Source: Psychrobacillus mangrovi (GTDB lineage Bacteria > Bacillota > Bacilli > Bacillales_A > Planococcaceae). Taken from it: 64,000 nucleotides of DNA. Below, one piece after another: positions 1-8,412 of this stretch. Position 1 is the first letter of the stretch. Each line of letters starts with the position of its first letter. A program made the position numbers and the translations under genes. The notes under the pieces are model-generated. The model was not told the origin of the DNA and made no database searches. It was given only the letters and a program-made list of their open reading frames with translations. The stretch covers positions 124,001-188,000 of the forward strand of contig NZ_JBAWSY010000005.1 of the NCBI RefSeq assembly GCF_037104765.1, in the 5' to 3' direction.

Positions 1-760
1 TAATTTTTCCATTTAACAGAACAATAGTGCGGTCTGCTAGCATCCGTATAACGGCTAGATCATGCGATACGACAATCATGCTAATTCCCAAATCTCTTTG
101 TATTTTCTTGATTAAATCCAGTACATTTGCCTGTACGGATAAATCTAATCCAGTAGTGACTTCATCTAAAAAAAGAATAGGTGGGTTGTTGGACAATGCC
201 TTTGCTATTTGAACTCTTTGTTGCATCCCACCTGAAAAGTTTCGTGGTTCTTCTTTCATTCGATGCAAAGGTATATGCACGCTTTCCAACAGCTTTTTAC
301 TCGTTGATTCCATAACTGCTACGTTGCGATTGCCTGCTGCTATTAATTTCTCTGCGATATTACCGACAGAAGAAAAGTTCATTTTTAAGCCATGAACTGG
401 GTTTTGGTATACCATGCCATATACATGATTTCGGATTGAACGTTTTTGTTGGGAGGATAGTTCAAAAACGTTTTGCCTAGCTAATATAGAATTATTAATA
501 TACGCTTCTCCTGAAGTGACATCTGCATCAAAGTATAAGCATTGCATCATCGTTGATTTACCACTTCCACTTTCGCCGACAATCCCTAATATTTCTCCTG
601 GAAATAAATCAAATGAAATATCTTGGCAAGCATACACTGTCCCACAATGTTTACAGAAATTTTTCTCTAGCTCTCTAGTTCCAAGTTCTCTACACTTGTA
701 ACACCCTGTTCCAAATTGCTTTCGTAAATTTCTAACCTCTAATATCGGTTCCTCATGCAT
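1..760 (-). CDS. phnK: C-P lyase system ATP-binding protein PhnK (3' part outside window)
   Basis: ABC-type ATPase associated with the carbon-phosphorus lyase complex that breaks down phosphonates. Translation from the ATG at 760 gives a Walker A (GESGSGKST) and an ABC signature (FSGGMQQR), followed by Walker B (ILFLDE). Between residues about 20 and 48 two Cys pairs (CYKC and CKHC) form an insert that the E. coli protein lacks but which I recall in other Firmicutes PhnK proteins. The start overlaps the phnJ stop within ATGCATGA and has an AGGTG ribosome binding site, so the two genes are translationally coupled. The C-terminus and any phnL/phnM lie outside the window. Confidence 0.93.
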   Translation of the reverse strand, partial: MHEEPILEVRNLRKQFGTGCYKCRELGTRELEKNFCKHCGTVYACQDISFDLFPGEILGIVGESGSGKSTMMQCLYFDADVTSGEAYINNSILARQNVFELSSQQKRSIRNHVYGMVYQNPVHGLKMNFSSVGNIAEKLIAAGNRNVAVMESTSKKLLESVHIPLHRMKEEPRNFSGGMQQRVQIAKALSNNPPILFLDEVTTGLDLSVQANVLDLIKKIQRDLGISMIVVSHDLAVIRMLADRTIVLLNGKI

Positions 761-1619
761 AGCTTGTTTGCACCTCAGCTTTCTCCTTCTGATTCAACTG
801 GTCCATGCAGTAGCTTGTATCGTTACATTGATATACGGTTTTCCCAGTTTGTTGATCTATCAATTCATCCAAAAAGATACCTGCTGAACCACATAAGTGA
901 CATTGCTGACCTTCAAACGATTCGACTGTAAATGGATAATCCTCAAAAGCAAGAGACTTCACATTGGTATAAGGGGGAACAGCATAAATTTTCTTTTCCC
1001 GTCCTGCCCCAAGCAGGATTAGCGCTTCTGAATGATGCATTTTTGGGTTATCAAATCTAGGAATAGGACTTGGTGCCATTACATATCGACCATTTACGTA
1101 AACTGGATGGTCTGCTGCAGTAGCCGTTTTTCCGTATTTCATGATTTGTTCGAATAACATTAGCCATGCACCACTATAATCGTCTTCAGCATGCATTCTT
1201 TTTGTTCTATATTCTTTTGCCTCCACCGCTCGAAGTGGTTCAGGCATAGGTACTTGTAAGACGAGAATTTGATCTTTTGTTAAAGGAACCTCTGGTATGC
1301 GATGTCTTGATTGAATGAGAGATGCTTCTGTAGTTCTCTCTGTAATATCAACGCCAGTCGTTTCATGAACAAGTTTTTTTATACTGACAGCATTTACAGA
1401 TTCGTCTGCACCTTGATCAATTACCTTCAGCACATCAGATTGACCAATGATCGATAGGGTGATTTGCAATCCACCTGTTCCCCAACCACGAGCGATTGGC
1501 ATTTCTCTCGAAGCAAAAGGCACTTGATACCCTGGAATTGCTACTGCCTTCATAATTGCACGACGAATTTCCTTCTTAGATCCTTCATCGAAAAATGCAA
1601 AATGTGTGTTAGCTTTCAA
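753..1619 (-). CDS. phnJ: Alpha-D-ribose 1-methylphosphonate 5-phosphate C-P lyase PhnJ
   Basis: Radical SAM enzyme that cleaves the carbon-phosphorus bond of ribose-linked phosphonates in the phn pathway. The 288-residue length matches the family. The C-terminal Cys cluster (QCHLCG near residue 241, then QCNDTSYC near 266) is the unusual PhnJ Fe-S cluster and catalytic Cys region. The N-terminal FAFFDEGSKKEIRR and the GGLQITLS segment are also typical. It overlaps phnI by 11 bases and phnK by 8 bases within the phnGHIJK operon. Confidence 0.96.
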   Translation of the reverse strand: MKANTHFAFFDEGSKKEIRRAIMKAVAIPGYQVPFASREMPIARGWGTGGLQITLSIIGQSDVLKVIDQGADESVNAVSIKKLVHETTGVDITERTTEASLIQSRHRIPEVPLTKDQILVLQVPMPEPLRAVEAKEYRTKRMHAEDDYSGAWLMLFEQIMKYGKTATAADHPVYVNGRYVMAPSPIPRFDNPKMHHSEALILLGAGREKKIYAVPPYTNVKSLAFEDYPFTVESFEGQQCHLCGSAGIFLDELIDQQTGKTVYQCNDTSYCMDQLNQKEKAEVQTSYA

Positions 1620-2724
1620 CCTTCTGCACCCCTTTCTTCACTTGGCGAATACTATCCAATTTAGATTGGAACGTAACATAATGAGGTAACTTCAAGTGAG
1701 AAATAAATCCTGTAGACTCGACAGAATCTATATGCAATAACACAAATTCTTCATCATGTGACGGAAAATTAGATTCGGGATGCTCCAAACACTGATCTAA
1801 AATGCTCATAGCGATGGCTTTTGTTTCGTTTTGCCCATAGCAAATGCCATAGCCAATCTCTAACTCTAGTTCATATTCGTTGTTCTCATTTTTCACATTT
1901 GTTGGCACGAATGACTCCACTTCGGTTACTCTAATTTCTCCGATATAAAACTCATCTTCAGCACTGTGTTCCATTTCGTTTGGATGCTGCACATAAATAG
2001 GAAGTGATCCTACACGTACTTCCCCGACCGTCGGATGTACCTGCCCATATCCTCGCAATGAAGCATATCCAAGAGATGTGACCGCACCCGTTTGTCCACG
2101 TGTGAGAACTTGGAGCCTTTCACTGCGCGAAGTTGGAAATTGTAAACTTTGCTTTGTAATATCAATAGGAGGGGTATTATCTGCCTCATGTGTTTCAAAA
2201 AGTCCTTCTTCACGTAAGTAATCCACTACTTTAGGAAAATACTTTACTTCATCGAAGGCTTCTATTTGTTTTAATTGATCGTGATAATGTTGTAGCCACT
2301 GCAAGTTTTCTTCCTGGCTTTCTTCTAATAAATTTAAATCGAGCAAACGATGTGTGTAGTCATAAGTTGCCCCTAATAATTGTCCACCTGGGATATCTTT
2401 AAAACTTGCCGAAATTCGGCGCTCAACAAGCATCGTTTCTGGTTCAACAGTTTGACTATAATAAGGACGTGGTAAAGTGGATCGGTGAGCACGCATGAGA
2501 AAAACCGCTTCTTCCATACTTCCCTCCGCCTGCTTTATCGCTAATGCAGCTAAGTATGGTGAATACAAACTGCTTTCTGACATTACCTGATCAACCATTC
2601 CACGCATCGTTGACATGATCGTGTTAATTTCTATAATTTCTTGGCCTTTTAACCTTTCATATTTCAATCGGTCAATAGATGCCTCAATCGCCTGTGTGCC
2701 TCCCTTTACTGGAACGTAACCCAT
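1609..2724 (-). CDS. phnI: C-P lyase core subunit PhnI
   Basis: Core subunit of the C-P lyase complex (PhnGHIJ). PhnI links the phosphonate to ribose by displacing the base of a purine nucleotide. The start MGYVPVKGGTQAIEAS and the segment MRAHRSTLPRPY are characteristic of the family, and 371 residues is the usual length. The ATG abuts the phnH stop with a one-base overlap, so expression is coupled to the rest of the operon. No internal damage is visible. Confidence 0.96.
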   Translation of the reverse strand: MGYVPVKGGTQAIEASIDRLKYERLKGQEIIEINTIMSTMRGMVDQVMSESSLYSPYLAALAIKQAEGSMEEAVFLMRAHRSTLPRPYYSQTVEPETMLVERRISASFKDIPGGQLLGATYDYTHRLLDLNLLEESQEENLQWLQHYHDQLKQIEAFDEVKYFPKVVDYLREEGLFETHEADNTPPIDITKQSLQFPTSRSERLQVLTRGQTGAVTSLGYASLRGYGQVHPTVGEVRVGSLPIYVQHPNEMEHSAEDEFYIGEIRVTEVESFVPTNVKNENNEYELELEIGYGICYGQNETKAIAMSILDQCLEHPESNFPSHDEEFVLLHIDSVESTGFISHLKLPHYVTFQSKLDSIRQVKKGVQKVES

Positions 2725-3320
2725 TAGCTCACCTCCATGTTACTAATTGTAGTTGTTCTAGGAATGCAGACTACTTGTGCATATTCATCTGTGAAAATCA
2801 AATCTATTCCCAGCGGATATTCCTTCGTTTTTTCATTTCTAGCCTGCCACAAAGATTGATCAAATCGTGTTTGCACTTGGGACGTATGTTCAATCCCTGG
2901 ACCTGCTAACACCCATGGCCCTTTGTCGGAAAGTGGAGTACTTTCAATAATCCATGTGGAAGACAACTGTGGATCAATAAGTGTGCCATTCTTACATTGT
3001 TGCATTGCTCTTTGGATTGCTGTATCTGTATCTTCGCGTAGCACAATGACAAAGTCCGCTTCGTTAATAGGTGCGTATCGTGAGGATGTATATTCTGAAA
3101 TTTTTTCGGTTAAATCTTTTTGCTCTTCGGAAAGGATATGAAAAGTAGACTCTGCATCTAAAAATGTCATGGCACTTAAAATAGTTGCATTGTAACAAGG
3201 GAGATTATAATCCACTCGTTCTGCGATTTCAGAAAGTGACGAAATGGTGCCTGGTCTCGACATACTGTGCAATATTTTTTTGTAAACTTGTTGCAAATCA
3301 TGTACTTGATCAATTGCCAT
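2724..3320 (-). CDS. phnH: C-P lyase core subunit PhnH
   Basis: Structural subunit of the PhnGHIJ core complex, a PLP-transferase-like fold without the cofactor. The 198-residue protein has the family start (VHDLQQVYKKILHSMSRPG) and a conserved acidic/Asp-Leu-rich C-terminal part (EYPLGIDLIF). It follows phnG by 21 bases and runs directly into phnI. Length and position are as in other Gram-positive phn operons. Confidence 0.94.
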   Translation of the reverse strand: MAIDQVHDLQQVYKKILHSMSRPGTISSLSEIAERVDYNLPCYNATILSAMTFLDAESTFHILSEEQKDLTEKISEYTSSRYAPINEADFVIVLREDTDTAIQRAMQQCKNGTLIDPQLSSTWIIESTPLSDKGPWVLAGPGIEHTSQVQTRFDQSLWQARNEKTKEYPLGIDLIFTDEYAQVVCIPRTTTISNMEVS

Positions 3321-3341
3321 ATTATCCTCCTATTGGTTATA

Positions 3342-3764
3342 TTAAATTTCCATCGTCTCAAAGCTAACTTTCGTCTCGAATAGTTCAGCTTGCCTTTTTG
3401 CACGTTCTATATTAATTTGTTTTTCTGCTTCTATAAGTACTGTTTCCCACGCTATCGTTTCTGGTAACTGTGCTTTATATGCTGCATCGATAATCGCTAA
3501 ATGTCGTGCAAGTTCGTCTTTCATACCTACAACAATTCCGATACCGATGCGTTTATTAATCTCCACTTTTGCTTCTGTTATAAGGACTTCTCCTATATAA
3601 AATAGGGAGTTTTTAGCCGTTTCTCGCATTTTGATCATAGTCAACCCATATTGAGGTGACAGAATCTCTCGGCATTCATATATGTCCATAATGGATTCTG
3701 CAAACTTTTGCGCCAACTGGGCATCACCTTCGATGAGAATCTCGGTTCTTCTTCTTCTTTTCAT
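3342..3764 (-). CDS. phnG: C-P lyase core subunit PhnG
   Basis: First gene of the visible phn operon; its product is the small PhnG subunit of the C-P lyase core. It has 140 residues, with the conserved central Glu-Thr and IGEVLITEAKVE region. The ATG at 3764 is preceded by AAAGGAGGA. The upstream 160 bases contain no obvious consensus promoter. A minus-strand intrinsic terminator lies further upstream (3921-3947). A PhnF-like regulator lies about 3.7 kb further upstream rather than next to this gene. Confidence 0.94.
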   Translation of the reverse strand: MKRRRRTEILIEGDAQLAQKFAESIMDIYECREILSPQYGLTMIKMRETAKNSLFYIGEVLITEAKVEINKRIGIGIVVGMKDELARHLAIIDAAYKAQLPETIAWETVLIEAEKQINIERAKRQAELFETKVSFETMEI

Positions 3765-3920
3765 AGGGATGAATCCTCCTTTGCAACTTCATCTTAACTT
3801 GTCGCCAAGTGCTTGTGTTTTAAGGCTCCGTAAAGCTTTTGTAAATGTCCTTAACAATTGGTTGGGAAAAGCGGAAATTTCTATGTTTCCTCTAGGGGGG
3901 AAGAAGCTGAATTCTAGATA

Positions 3921-3947
3921 TAAAAAGGACAGGTGCTAGACCTGTCC
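3921..3947 (-). terminator. Intrinsic terminator upstream of phnG
   Basis: On the minus strand GGACAGGT and ACCTGTCC form a perfect 8-bp stem with a 5-base loop, followed by TTTTTA. It would end transcripts arriving from the ABC permease gene at 4296. Alternatively it lies in the phn leader and acts as an attenuator. No riboswitch fold is recognised next to it. Confidence 0.75.
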
Positions 3948-3973
3948 GGGTAGAAATTTATTAAATCTGAGTA

Positions 3974-4058
3974 TTGGTTGCTATTACTTTGGATTTAGTT
4001 GCTTTTAAGCTGTATTTGGTTGCTTTCGTCAGAGATTTGGTCTCGTTTAGGATTATTT
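3974..4058. repeat. Intergenic 21-base periodic repeat, TTGGTTGCT family
   Basis: The word TTGGTTGCT or a close variant starts at 3974, 3995, 4016 and 4037, which is exactly every 21 bases, with unrelated bases between. The same word at the same spacing recurs at 46110-46181. The rest of the 3765-4295 gap holds the terminator at 3921-3947 and otherwise nothing I can identify. The frame through the repeat is open (LVAF heptads), but it has no ribosome binding site of note and I do not call it a gene. Confidence 0.75.
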
Positions 4059-4295
4059 ATCTAAATTATTATACGAATTATTTAAAACTTTATTTAGTGT
4101 GGACTCAATTCCTCGACAATTGGAAAATCGATTTGTACGAGAAAGAGCTTATCTTGGCGAGTGTTCTCGGAATCTGGGAAACCTCAGATAAGTTAAGACT
4201 AAGAAACTTCCCATTCTAAGTGCCATAACTATGTTATTTCATAGGAAAAAAATCACATAAAGATGAGCTAGGAAAATGTACCTCCAATGGTGTAC

Positions 4296-5045
4296 TTACC
4301 CTAACTGCCGTTTAAATTCTTTACAGGCGATGAAGTAAGCTATGACCATAATTCCAACGCACCAGGAAAGAGCGACCCAGATACCGTTGCCAACAGACCC
4401 TTCATACAAGAGGGCACGAATAGCATTTACGATTGAAGTCACGGGCTGGTTCTCAGCGAAAACACGAACAATTTTAGGCATGGTTTCAGTGGGGACAAAT
4501 GCAGAACTGATAAACGGTAGGAAAATCAGCGGGTACGAGTAGGCTGTCGCCCCTTCCATAGACCCCGCTCTCAATCCGGGAATAACCGCAAGCCATGTCA
4601 GCGCGAGCGTAAACAGAACGAGTATCCAAGCTACCGCGAGCCAATCCAGGATATCAGCACTAGAACGGAAGCCCATCAATAGTGCAACGACGATAACCAC
4701 CACAACAGTAAGCGCATTGGAAACAAGCGAGGTCAACACGTGAGCCCACAATATCGACGAGCGCTTGATGGGCATGGTAATGAAACGCGCCATCAGCCCA
4801 CTCTTTACATCATTAAATAACCGCAAGGAAGTATAAGCGACACCGGATGCGATAGTGATCAGCAAGATTCCCGGCAATAAATAATTTACGTAGTTGTCCG
4901 TGCCTGTCTGTATAGCTCCGCCAAATACATAGACAAACAGAAGCATCATCATAATCGGTGTAATCGCCACCGTGATAATCGTATCCGGGCTACGCATGAT
5001 ATTGCGCATTAAACGCCCTAGTAATACCCCTGTTTTATTTTTCAT
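4296..5045 (-). CDS. ABC-2 type transporter permease, DrrB-like
   Basis: Membrane half of a two-gene ABC exporter related to daunorubicin-resistance (DrrAB) systems. The 249-residue protein has about six hydrophobic segments and the ABC-2 loop with SMEGATAYSYPLIFLPFISSAFVPTETMP. The start overlaps the ATPase gene stop by 11 bases. Base composition is clearly richer in G+C than the phn genes on one side and the regulator genes on the other, consistent with acquisition. The substrate cannot be told from sequence; a hydrophobic drug or an endogenous compound is likely. Confidence 0.88.
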   Translation of the reverse strand: MKNKTGVLLGRLMRNIMRSPDTIITVAITPIMMMLLFVYVFGGAIQTGTDNYVNYLLPGILLITIASGVAYTSLRLFNDVKSGLMARFITMPIKRSSILWAHVLTSLVSNALTVVVVIVVALLMGFRSSADILDWLAVAWILVLFTLALTWLAVIPGLRAGSMEGATAYSYPLIFLPFISSAFVPTETMPKIVRVFAENQPVTSIVNAIRALLYEGSVGNGIWVALSWCVGIMVIAYFIACKEFKRQLG

Positions 5046-5808
5046 TTATATTTCCTCCTTTTTTGCCGATGATCGCGAGGAAAATTTCCTCCAAAATCGG
5101 CTGCTTCTCGATGTATTCCACTTTCACTGGCGGGAACATCTCCTTGAGCTCAGCAAGGGTACCGGTCGTGATGATTTTTCCGTCATGTAGGATGGCAATT
5201 CGGTCCGCCAGTTTTTCGGCTTCCTCTAGGTACTGTGTCGTCAGCAATATGGTCGTACCTCCGCCGGCAAGCTCCTTGACGGTATCCCAGACCTCAATCC
5301 GGGCTTCAGGGTCAAGCCCTATCGTCGGTTCATCGAGAAAAATGACCGTTGGTGTCCCGATCAGGCACATGGCGATGTCAAGCCGACGCTTCATCCCGCC
5401 GGAATACTTATCTGCCCGGCTGTTGGCAGCATCGGTCAGACTGAATCTTGCAAGCAGATTGTCGACGACTCGAGCGGGATTGGAAACTCCTCGCAATTTG
5501 GCAATCATCATCAGGTTTTCCCGACCGGTGAGCATGCCATCTAAAGCCGCGAACTGTCCTGTAAGGCTGATGCTCTGGCGAACATGATCCGGTTGACGCT
5601 GGACGTCATAGCCGGAAATACCGACTTCGCCGCCATCATGCTTCATAAGCGTCGAGAGGATGTTAACCGTCGTCGTCTTGCCTGCTCCATTTGAACCCAG
5701 CAGTGCAAAGATTTCACCTCGCCTCACCTCAAAATCCACCCCCTTTAAGACTTCCTTATCTTTAAAGGATTTTTTTAACCCTTTTACAGAAATCGCTGCA
5801 TTACTCAT
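5035..5808 (-). CDS. ABC transporter ATP-binding protein, DrrA-like
   Basis: ATPase partner of the downstream permease. Walker A GSNGAGKTT is near residue 38, then the signature YSGGMKRRLDIA, Walker B VIFLDEPTIGLD and the switch His region (LLTTQYLEEAE). The C-terminal VEYIEKQPILEEIFLAI resembles the DrrA-type C-terminal helix. The ribosome binding site is AAGGAGGAG. An intrinsic terminator and a short relic frame separate it from the DUF1048 gene, so it may have its own promoter. The sequence GTAGTAAGTAA occurs both upstream of this gene and upstream of padR, suggesting control by the same regulator. Confidence 0.92.
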   Translation of the reverse strand: MSNAAISVKGLKKSFKDKEVLKGVDFEVRRGEIFALLGSNGAGKTTTVNILSTLMKHDGGEVGISGYDVQRQPDHVRQSISLTGQFAALDGMLTGRENLMMIAKLRGVSNPARVVDNLLARFSLTDAANSRADKYSGGMKRRLDIAMCLIGTPTVIFLDEPTIGLDPEARIEVWDTVKELAGGGTTILLTTQYLEEAEKLADRIAILHDGKIITTGTLAELKEMFPPVKVEYIEKQPILEEIFLAIIGKKGGNINEK

Positions 5809-5912
5809 ACTTTTCTCCTCCTTATAAAAAGCGCATCAAGGCGCTAGATTGGCTATACTACACTACTCTGTCTGACTGATATTCTGTATTACTTACTACC
5901 AAGTTAAAAAAA

Positions 5913-5961
5913 TAACTGAATAGTTAAGGTGACACATTACATTTGTAACCAGCTATTCAGT
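5913..5961 (-). terminator. Intrinsic terminator after the padR-DUF1048 transcript
   Basis: On the minus strand ACTGAATAG and CTATTCAGT form perfect 9-bp arms around a 29-base loop, followed by TATTTTTTT. It separates the regulator genes from the ABC genes. Confidence 0.6.
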
Positions 5962-5979
5962 ATGAATTATCTATTGAAT

Positions 5980-6144
5980 TTACTTTATTCCCAATCGCAT
6001 CATGATACCCTGATTCAAATCTTCACGATAATTGTAGACATAGGTTATAACGGTAGCCACTAGTTCGGCGGAAAGGAAGCCAAGTCGTCCCCAGTGAAGG
6101 TTTGCGTGGTTAGTGTCGATGCTAGGCGCAACTCCACTTGGAAT
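5980..6144 (-). pseudogene. Short gene relic between DUF1048 and ABC genes
   Basis: An open minus-strand frame of 54 codons begins right after a TGA and has no start codon or ribosome binding site. It reads like the C-terminus of a real protein (HWGRLGFLSAELVATVITYV, then YNYREDLNQG). Its composition matches the GC-rich block. Related cassettes in other Firmicutes often carry further small genes at this position, so it is probably the tail of a deleted one. I do not recognise the family. Confidence 0.4.
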
Positions 6145-6150
6145 TCACTG

Positions 6151-6489
6151 TTAGCCACGACCAATCGTATCGTTCAACTTCTTGCGATATTTGTCCTTCC
6201 AAGTTTGCTCATCCTTCACCAAGTCGTCGCAGAAAGCAGACACGTCCTCGCCCATAAGGTCAGTAACTTTCTTGCCTTCCGCTGCACCTTCCTCGAAGAG
6301 GTCGAGAATTCCGCCAAAGATACGGCTGATGTCCTTCCAATCGGAGGGACCACCAGTGGTCCACATATATTTTTGGATAGCTTTGTAAGCGTTGCTGTAC
6401 TCACTTGGAAGTGTCTTCGCACGCGCCTCCATCGCCTTCCATTCCCGCTTGTCATCCAGACTTCCGATAATTTTTTCAAAAATACTCAT
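6151..6489 (-). CDS. DUF1048 family protein
   Basis: A 112-residue soluble, mostly helical protein matching the DUF1048 family, which accompanies PadR-type regulators and small ABC exporters in Firmicutes. Typical features are the MSIFEKIIG start, YKAIQKYMW and the C-terminal DLVKDEQTWKDKYRKKLN. The start overlaps the end of padR by 4 bases (ATGA type), so the two are co-translated. The role is unknown; the context suggests an accessory to the regulator or exporter. Confidence 0.82.
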   Translation of the reverse strand: MSIFEKIIGSLDDKREWKAMEARAKTLPSEYSNAYKAIQKYMWTTGGPSDWKDISRIFGGILDLFEEGAAEGKKVTDLMGEDVSAFCDDLVKDEQTWKDKYRKKLNDTIGRG

Positions 6490-6830
6490 ATTACTTCTCC
6501 TTTTGATTTTATTTTTGTTTTGAGATCGTTAATTTTGCTTGAGACGAATTCCCATTTGTTCCAAAAAATCTCGAGTTGTTCTTGACCTGCTGAGTTGAGT
6601 GTGTAAAATTTTCTTGGCGGTCCCATAGTGGATGGCTTTTTTTCGGTGTCTACCAGATTGTTTTTCTCAAGCCGCATGGTAATCGTATAAACTGTGCCTT
6701 CAACTACATCAGTGAAGCCAAGTTCTCGCAACTGTTGTGTGATTTCATAGCCGTAAGTTTCGCCACGGCTGATGATTTCAAGCACACAACCTTCAAGCAC
6801 CCCTTTCAGCATTTCTGTAATATTTTCCAA
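6486..6830 (-). CDS. PadR family transcriptional regulator
   Basis: Winged-helix repressor of the short PadR type, 114 residues. Typical elements are LEGCVLEIISRGETYGYEI (helices 1-2), the wing region GTVYTITMRLEKNNLV and the PRKFYTLNSAGQEQL strand. It probably controls its own operon and the DrrAB-like exporter, as PadR proteins next to drug exporters usually do. A promoter with an overlapping inverted repeat lies 80-120 bases upstream. Confidence 0.9.
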   Translation of the reverse strand: MENITEMLKGVLEGCVLEIISRGETYGYEITQQLRELGFTDVVEGTVYTITMRLEKNNLVDTEKKPSTMGPPRKFYTLNSAGQEQLEIFWNKWEFVSSKINDLKTKIKSKGEVI

Positions 6831-6910
6831 TGTTTACCTCCGTATATTACTTATATTTTTTTATTACTCTGTAAAACAGGTATTTAGTGTTACAGATAAT
6901 CAGCGTTACT

Positions 6911-6951
6911 TACTACTAGTATATAGTATTACGAAGTAGTACCTTTGTCAA
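6911..6951 (-). promoter_or_regulatory. Promoter of padR with overlapping inverted repeat operator
   Basis: On the minus strand a perfect -35 box TTGACA (6946-6951) is separated by 17 bases from TACTAT (6923-6928). TACTACT and AGTAGTA (6911-6917 and 6935-6941) form an inverted repeat that spans the -10 box. This is where a PadR repressor would be expected to bind for autoregulation. Binding is inferred. Confidence 0.6.
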
Positions 6952-6958
6952 TAATACT

Positions 6959-7405
6959 TTATATAATTGTTTTGGTCATTATAATGTCTATTTGTTCTTC
7001 ATCACCCATATAAAAAGAGTGGGCTCCAGTCTGAACAACCCCATTTTCTTATAAAAATTAATAGCATTTTCATTTTATCCGATACGCCTAACCAGACTTT
7101 CTTTTTATTACTTTCCATCGTAATTTCCATAGCTTTATTCAGCAGATATTTACCATGGCCATTTTTTTGAAATTTTTTCTTTATATAAATCCTCTAGATC
7201 TCAAGTGATTCATCACCCGTTTTTTCAGACTGAGCATCATTGGTATTGACCTTTAAGTATCCAGCTACTTCATTACTAAAATAAACAAAAAAGAATTGAG
7301 AAAAAAATGAATAATTCTTTTTCTAATTGTTTTAGGTTATATACCCTTTCCAAATAGGTATTCATATTTTTGGGTGAATTCTGATGCTTATAATCCATCT
7401 TTGAT
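6959..7405 (-). pseudogene. paiA: Broken spermine/spermidine N-acetyltransferase PaiA-like gene
   Basis: Conceptual translation across frames gives long stretches of a PaiA-type GNAT acetyltransferase: HQNSPKNMNTYLERV, VAGYLKVNTNDAQSEK, FQKNGHGKYLLNKAMEI, VWLGVSDK, then FYKKMG and GAHSFYMGDEEQ. The N-terminal ~25 residues are missing, an in-frame TAG follows GDESLEI, and at least one frameshift lies between the DK and the FYKKMG segment. The gene ends with TAA at 6959-6961, next to the padR promoter. It has been inactivated by several lesions, so a sequencing error is unlikely. Confidence 0.8.
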
Positions 7406-7501
7406 AGCATAGTTCCAATAATAATTATTTTAAGATAACTCAACCTTTTCCTTTAACATAGCCAAACACAAAAAGGTAAGTACCATTCTGTACTCACCTT
7501 T

Positions 7502-8227
7502 TCATTCCATCGTGATGTCATATTTAAACTTGTCGCTTCGATAAAGTATTTTTGTGTGTTCTAATACTTTATTGGAGGCAACGTCAATACAATCACTCTC
7601 CACAACAATAAGTGGCACCATGCTTTTGCATGACAGTAACTTTTGTTCATTAGAAGTAGGAAATGTAATACTCAACAAGCTTTTTTTACTTGTAAATTCC
7701 TTATAACCTAGGTTTCTATAATAGGCAAACATCGACTCGATATTAGGCCCATCTTCCGCAATCCTCGGAAACATTGTTTCACTTACAAAGGAAGAATGAA
7801 TAGCAATCGGCTCTTCATTGATATAGCGGATTCTTGCCACCTTAAAGACACTTTCTTCTTTGTTTAAATTCAAGATCTTATAAATTTGCTCATTATAATC
7901 AATCTTTTCGCAAACAAAGTTTTCAGTCTTTAATTCATAACCTGCCTGCTTCATCTTATCTGTAAAACTAGTTTTTCCTGTAAGATGCAATTGAATTTGC
8001 ATGGCTTCTTCTTTTAAATATCTTCCTTTTCCTTGCTTGGAATATATGTAACCTCGTTCTTCTAACTTCGTCAATGCATTTCTTACCGTCATTCTTGGTA
8101 CTTTATACTTCGTTGCAAGTTCATTTTCTGAAGGGAGCTTTTCCCCATGTTCCATTGACCTTGAAACAATCCGATACATAATATCATCAATAATTTGAGT
8201 TTCCATATCTGTTGATATATGAATCAT
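7502..8227 (-). CDS. GntR/HutC family regulator, PhnF-like
   Basis: Winged-helix GntR domain at the N-terminus (KLPSENELATKYKVPRMTVRN, about residues 28-50) followed by a UTRA ligand-binding domain (residues about 95-240). It belongs to the HutC/PhnF/YvoA subgroup. With a C-P lyase operon on the same strand a few kilobases downstream, the most likely role is a phosphonate-responsive regulator (PhnF). An N-acetylglucosamine-type regulator is the alternative. It is a single gene, followed by the dead paiA gene. An inverted repeat upstream may be its own operator. Confidence 0.82.
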   Translation of the reverse strand: MIHISTDMETQIIDDIMYRIVSRSMEHGEKLPSENELATKYKVPRMTVRNALTKLEERGYIYSKQGKGRYLKEEAMQIQLHLTGKTSFTDKMKQAGYELKTENFVCEKIDYNEQIYKILNLNKEESVFKVARIRYINEEPIAIHSSFVSETMFPRIAEDGPNIESMFAYYRNLGYKEFTSKKSLLSITFPTSNEQKLLSCKSMVPLIVVESDCIDVASNKVLEHTKILYRSDKFKYDITME

Positions 8228-8253
8228 CTCCTATGAATTTTTCTGTTTTTATT

Positions 8254-8271
8254 AATTGTACTATATCAATT
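8254..8271. promoter_or_regulatory. Candidate operator upstream of the GntR gene
   Basis: AATTG and CAATT arms enclose 8 bases (AATTG-N8-CAATT) about 30 bases upstream of the gene start. The repeat overlaps a TATAGT sequence that could be a -10 box. It is a plausible autoregulatory GntR site, but I see no second copy upstream of phnG. Confidence 0.35.
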
Positions 8272-8412
8272 GGAAATTGCTAAACAGAAAAAAAACCAAG
8301 AACTAAAATCCGTTCTGGTCTTATTAAATAGCTTATATAGTTTTATATACACCTTCGACATTTGTTGTACTAACTCGGAATAAGAAACAAATTCCATAAA
8401 AAATTTATATAA

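Noticed and set aside
3974..4219. Small protein gene with LVAF heptads
   Set aside because: Same reason: it reads through the TTGGTTGCT repeat and has no credible ribosome binding site.
5063..5587. Plus-strand gene of 174 codons opposite the ABC ATPase
   Set aside because: It is the antisense shadow of a gene with complete ABC motifs, with no ribosome binding site and Ser/Arg-rich composition.
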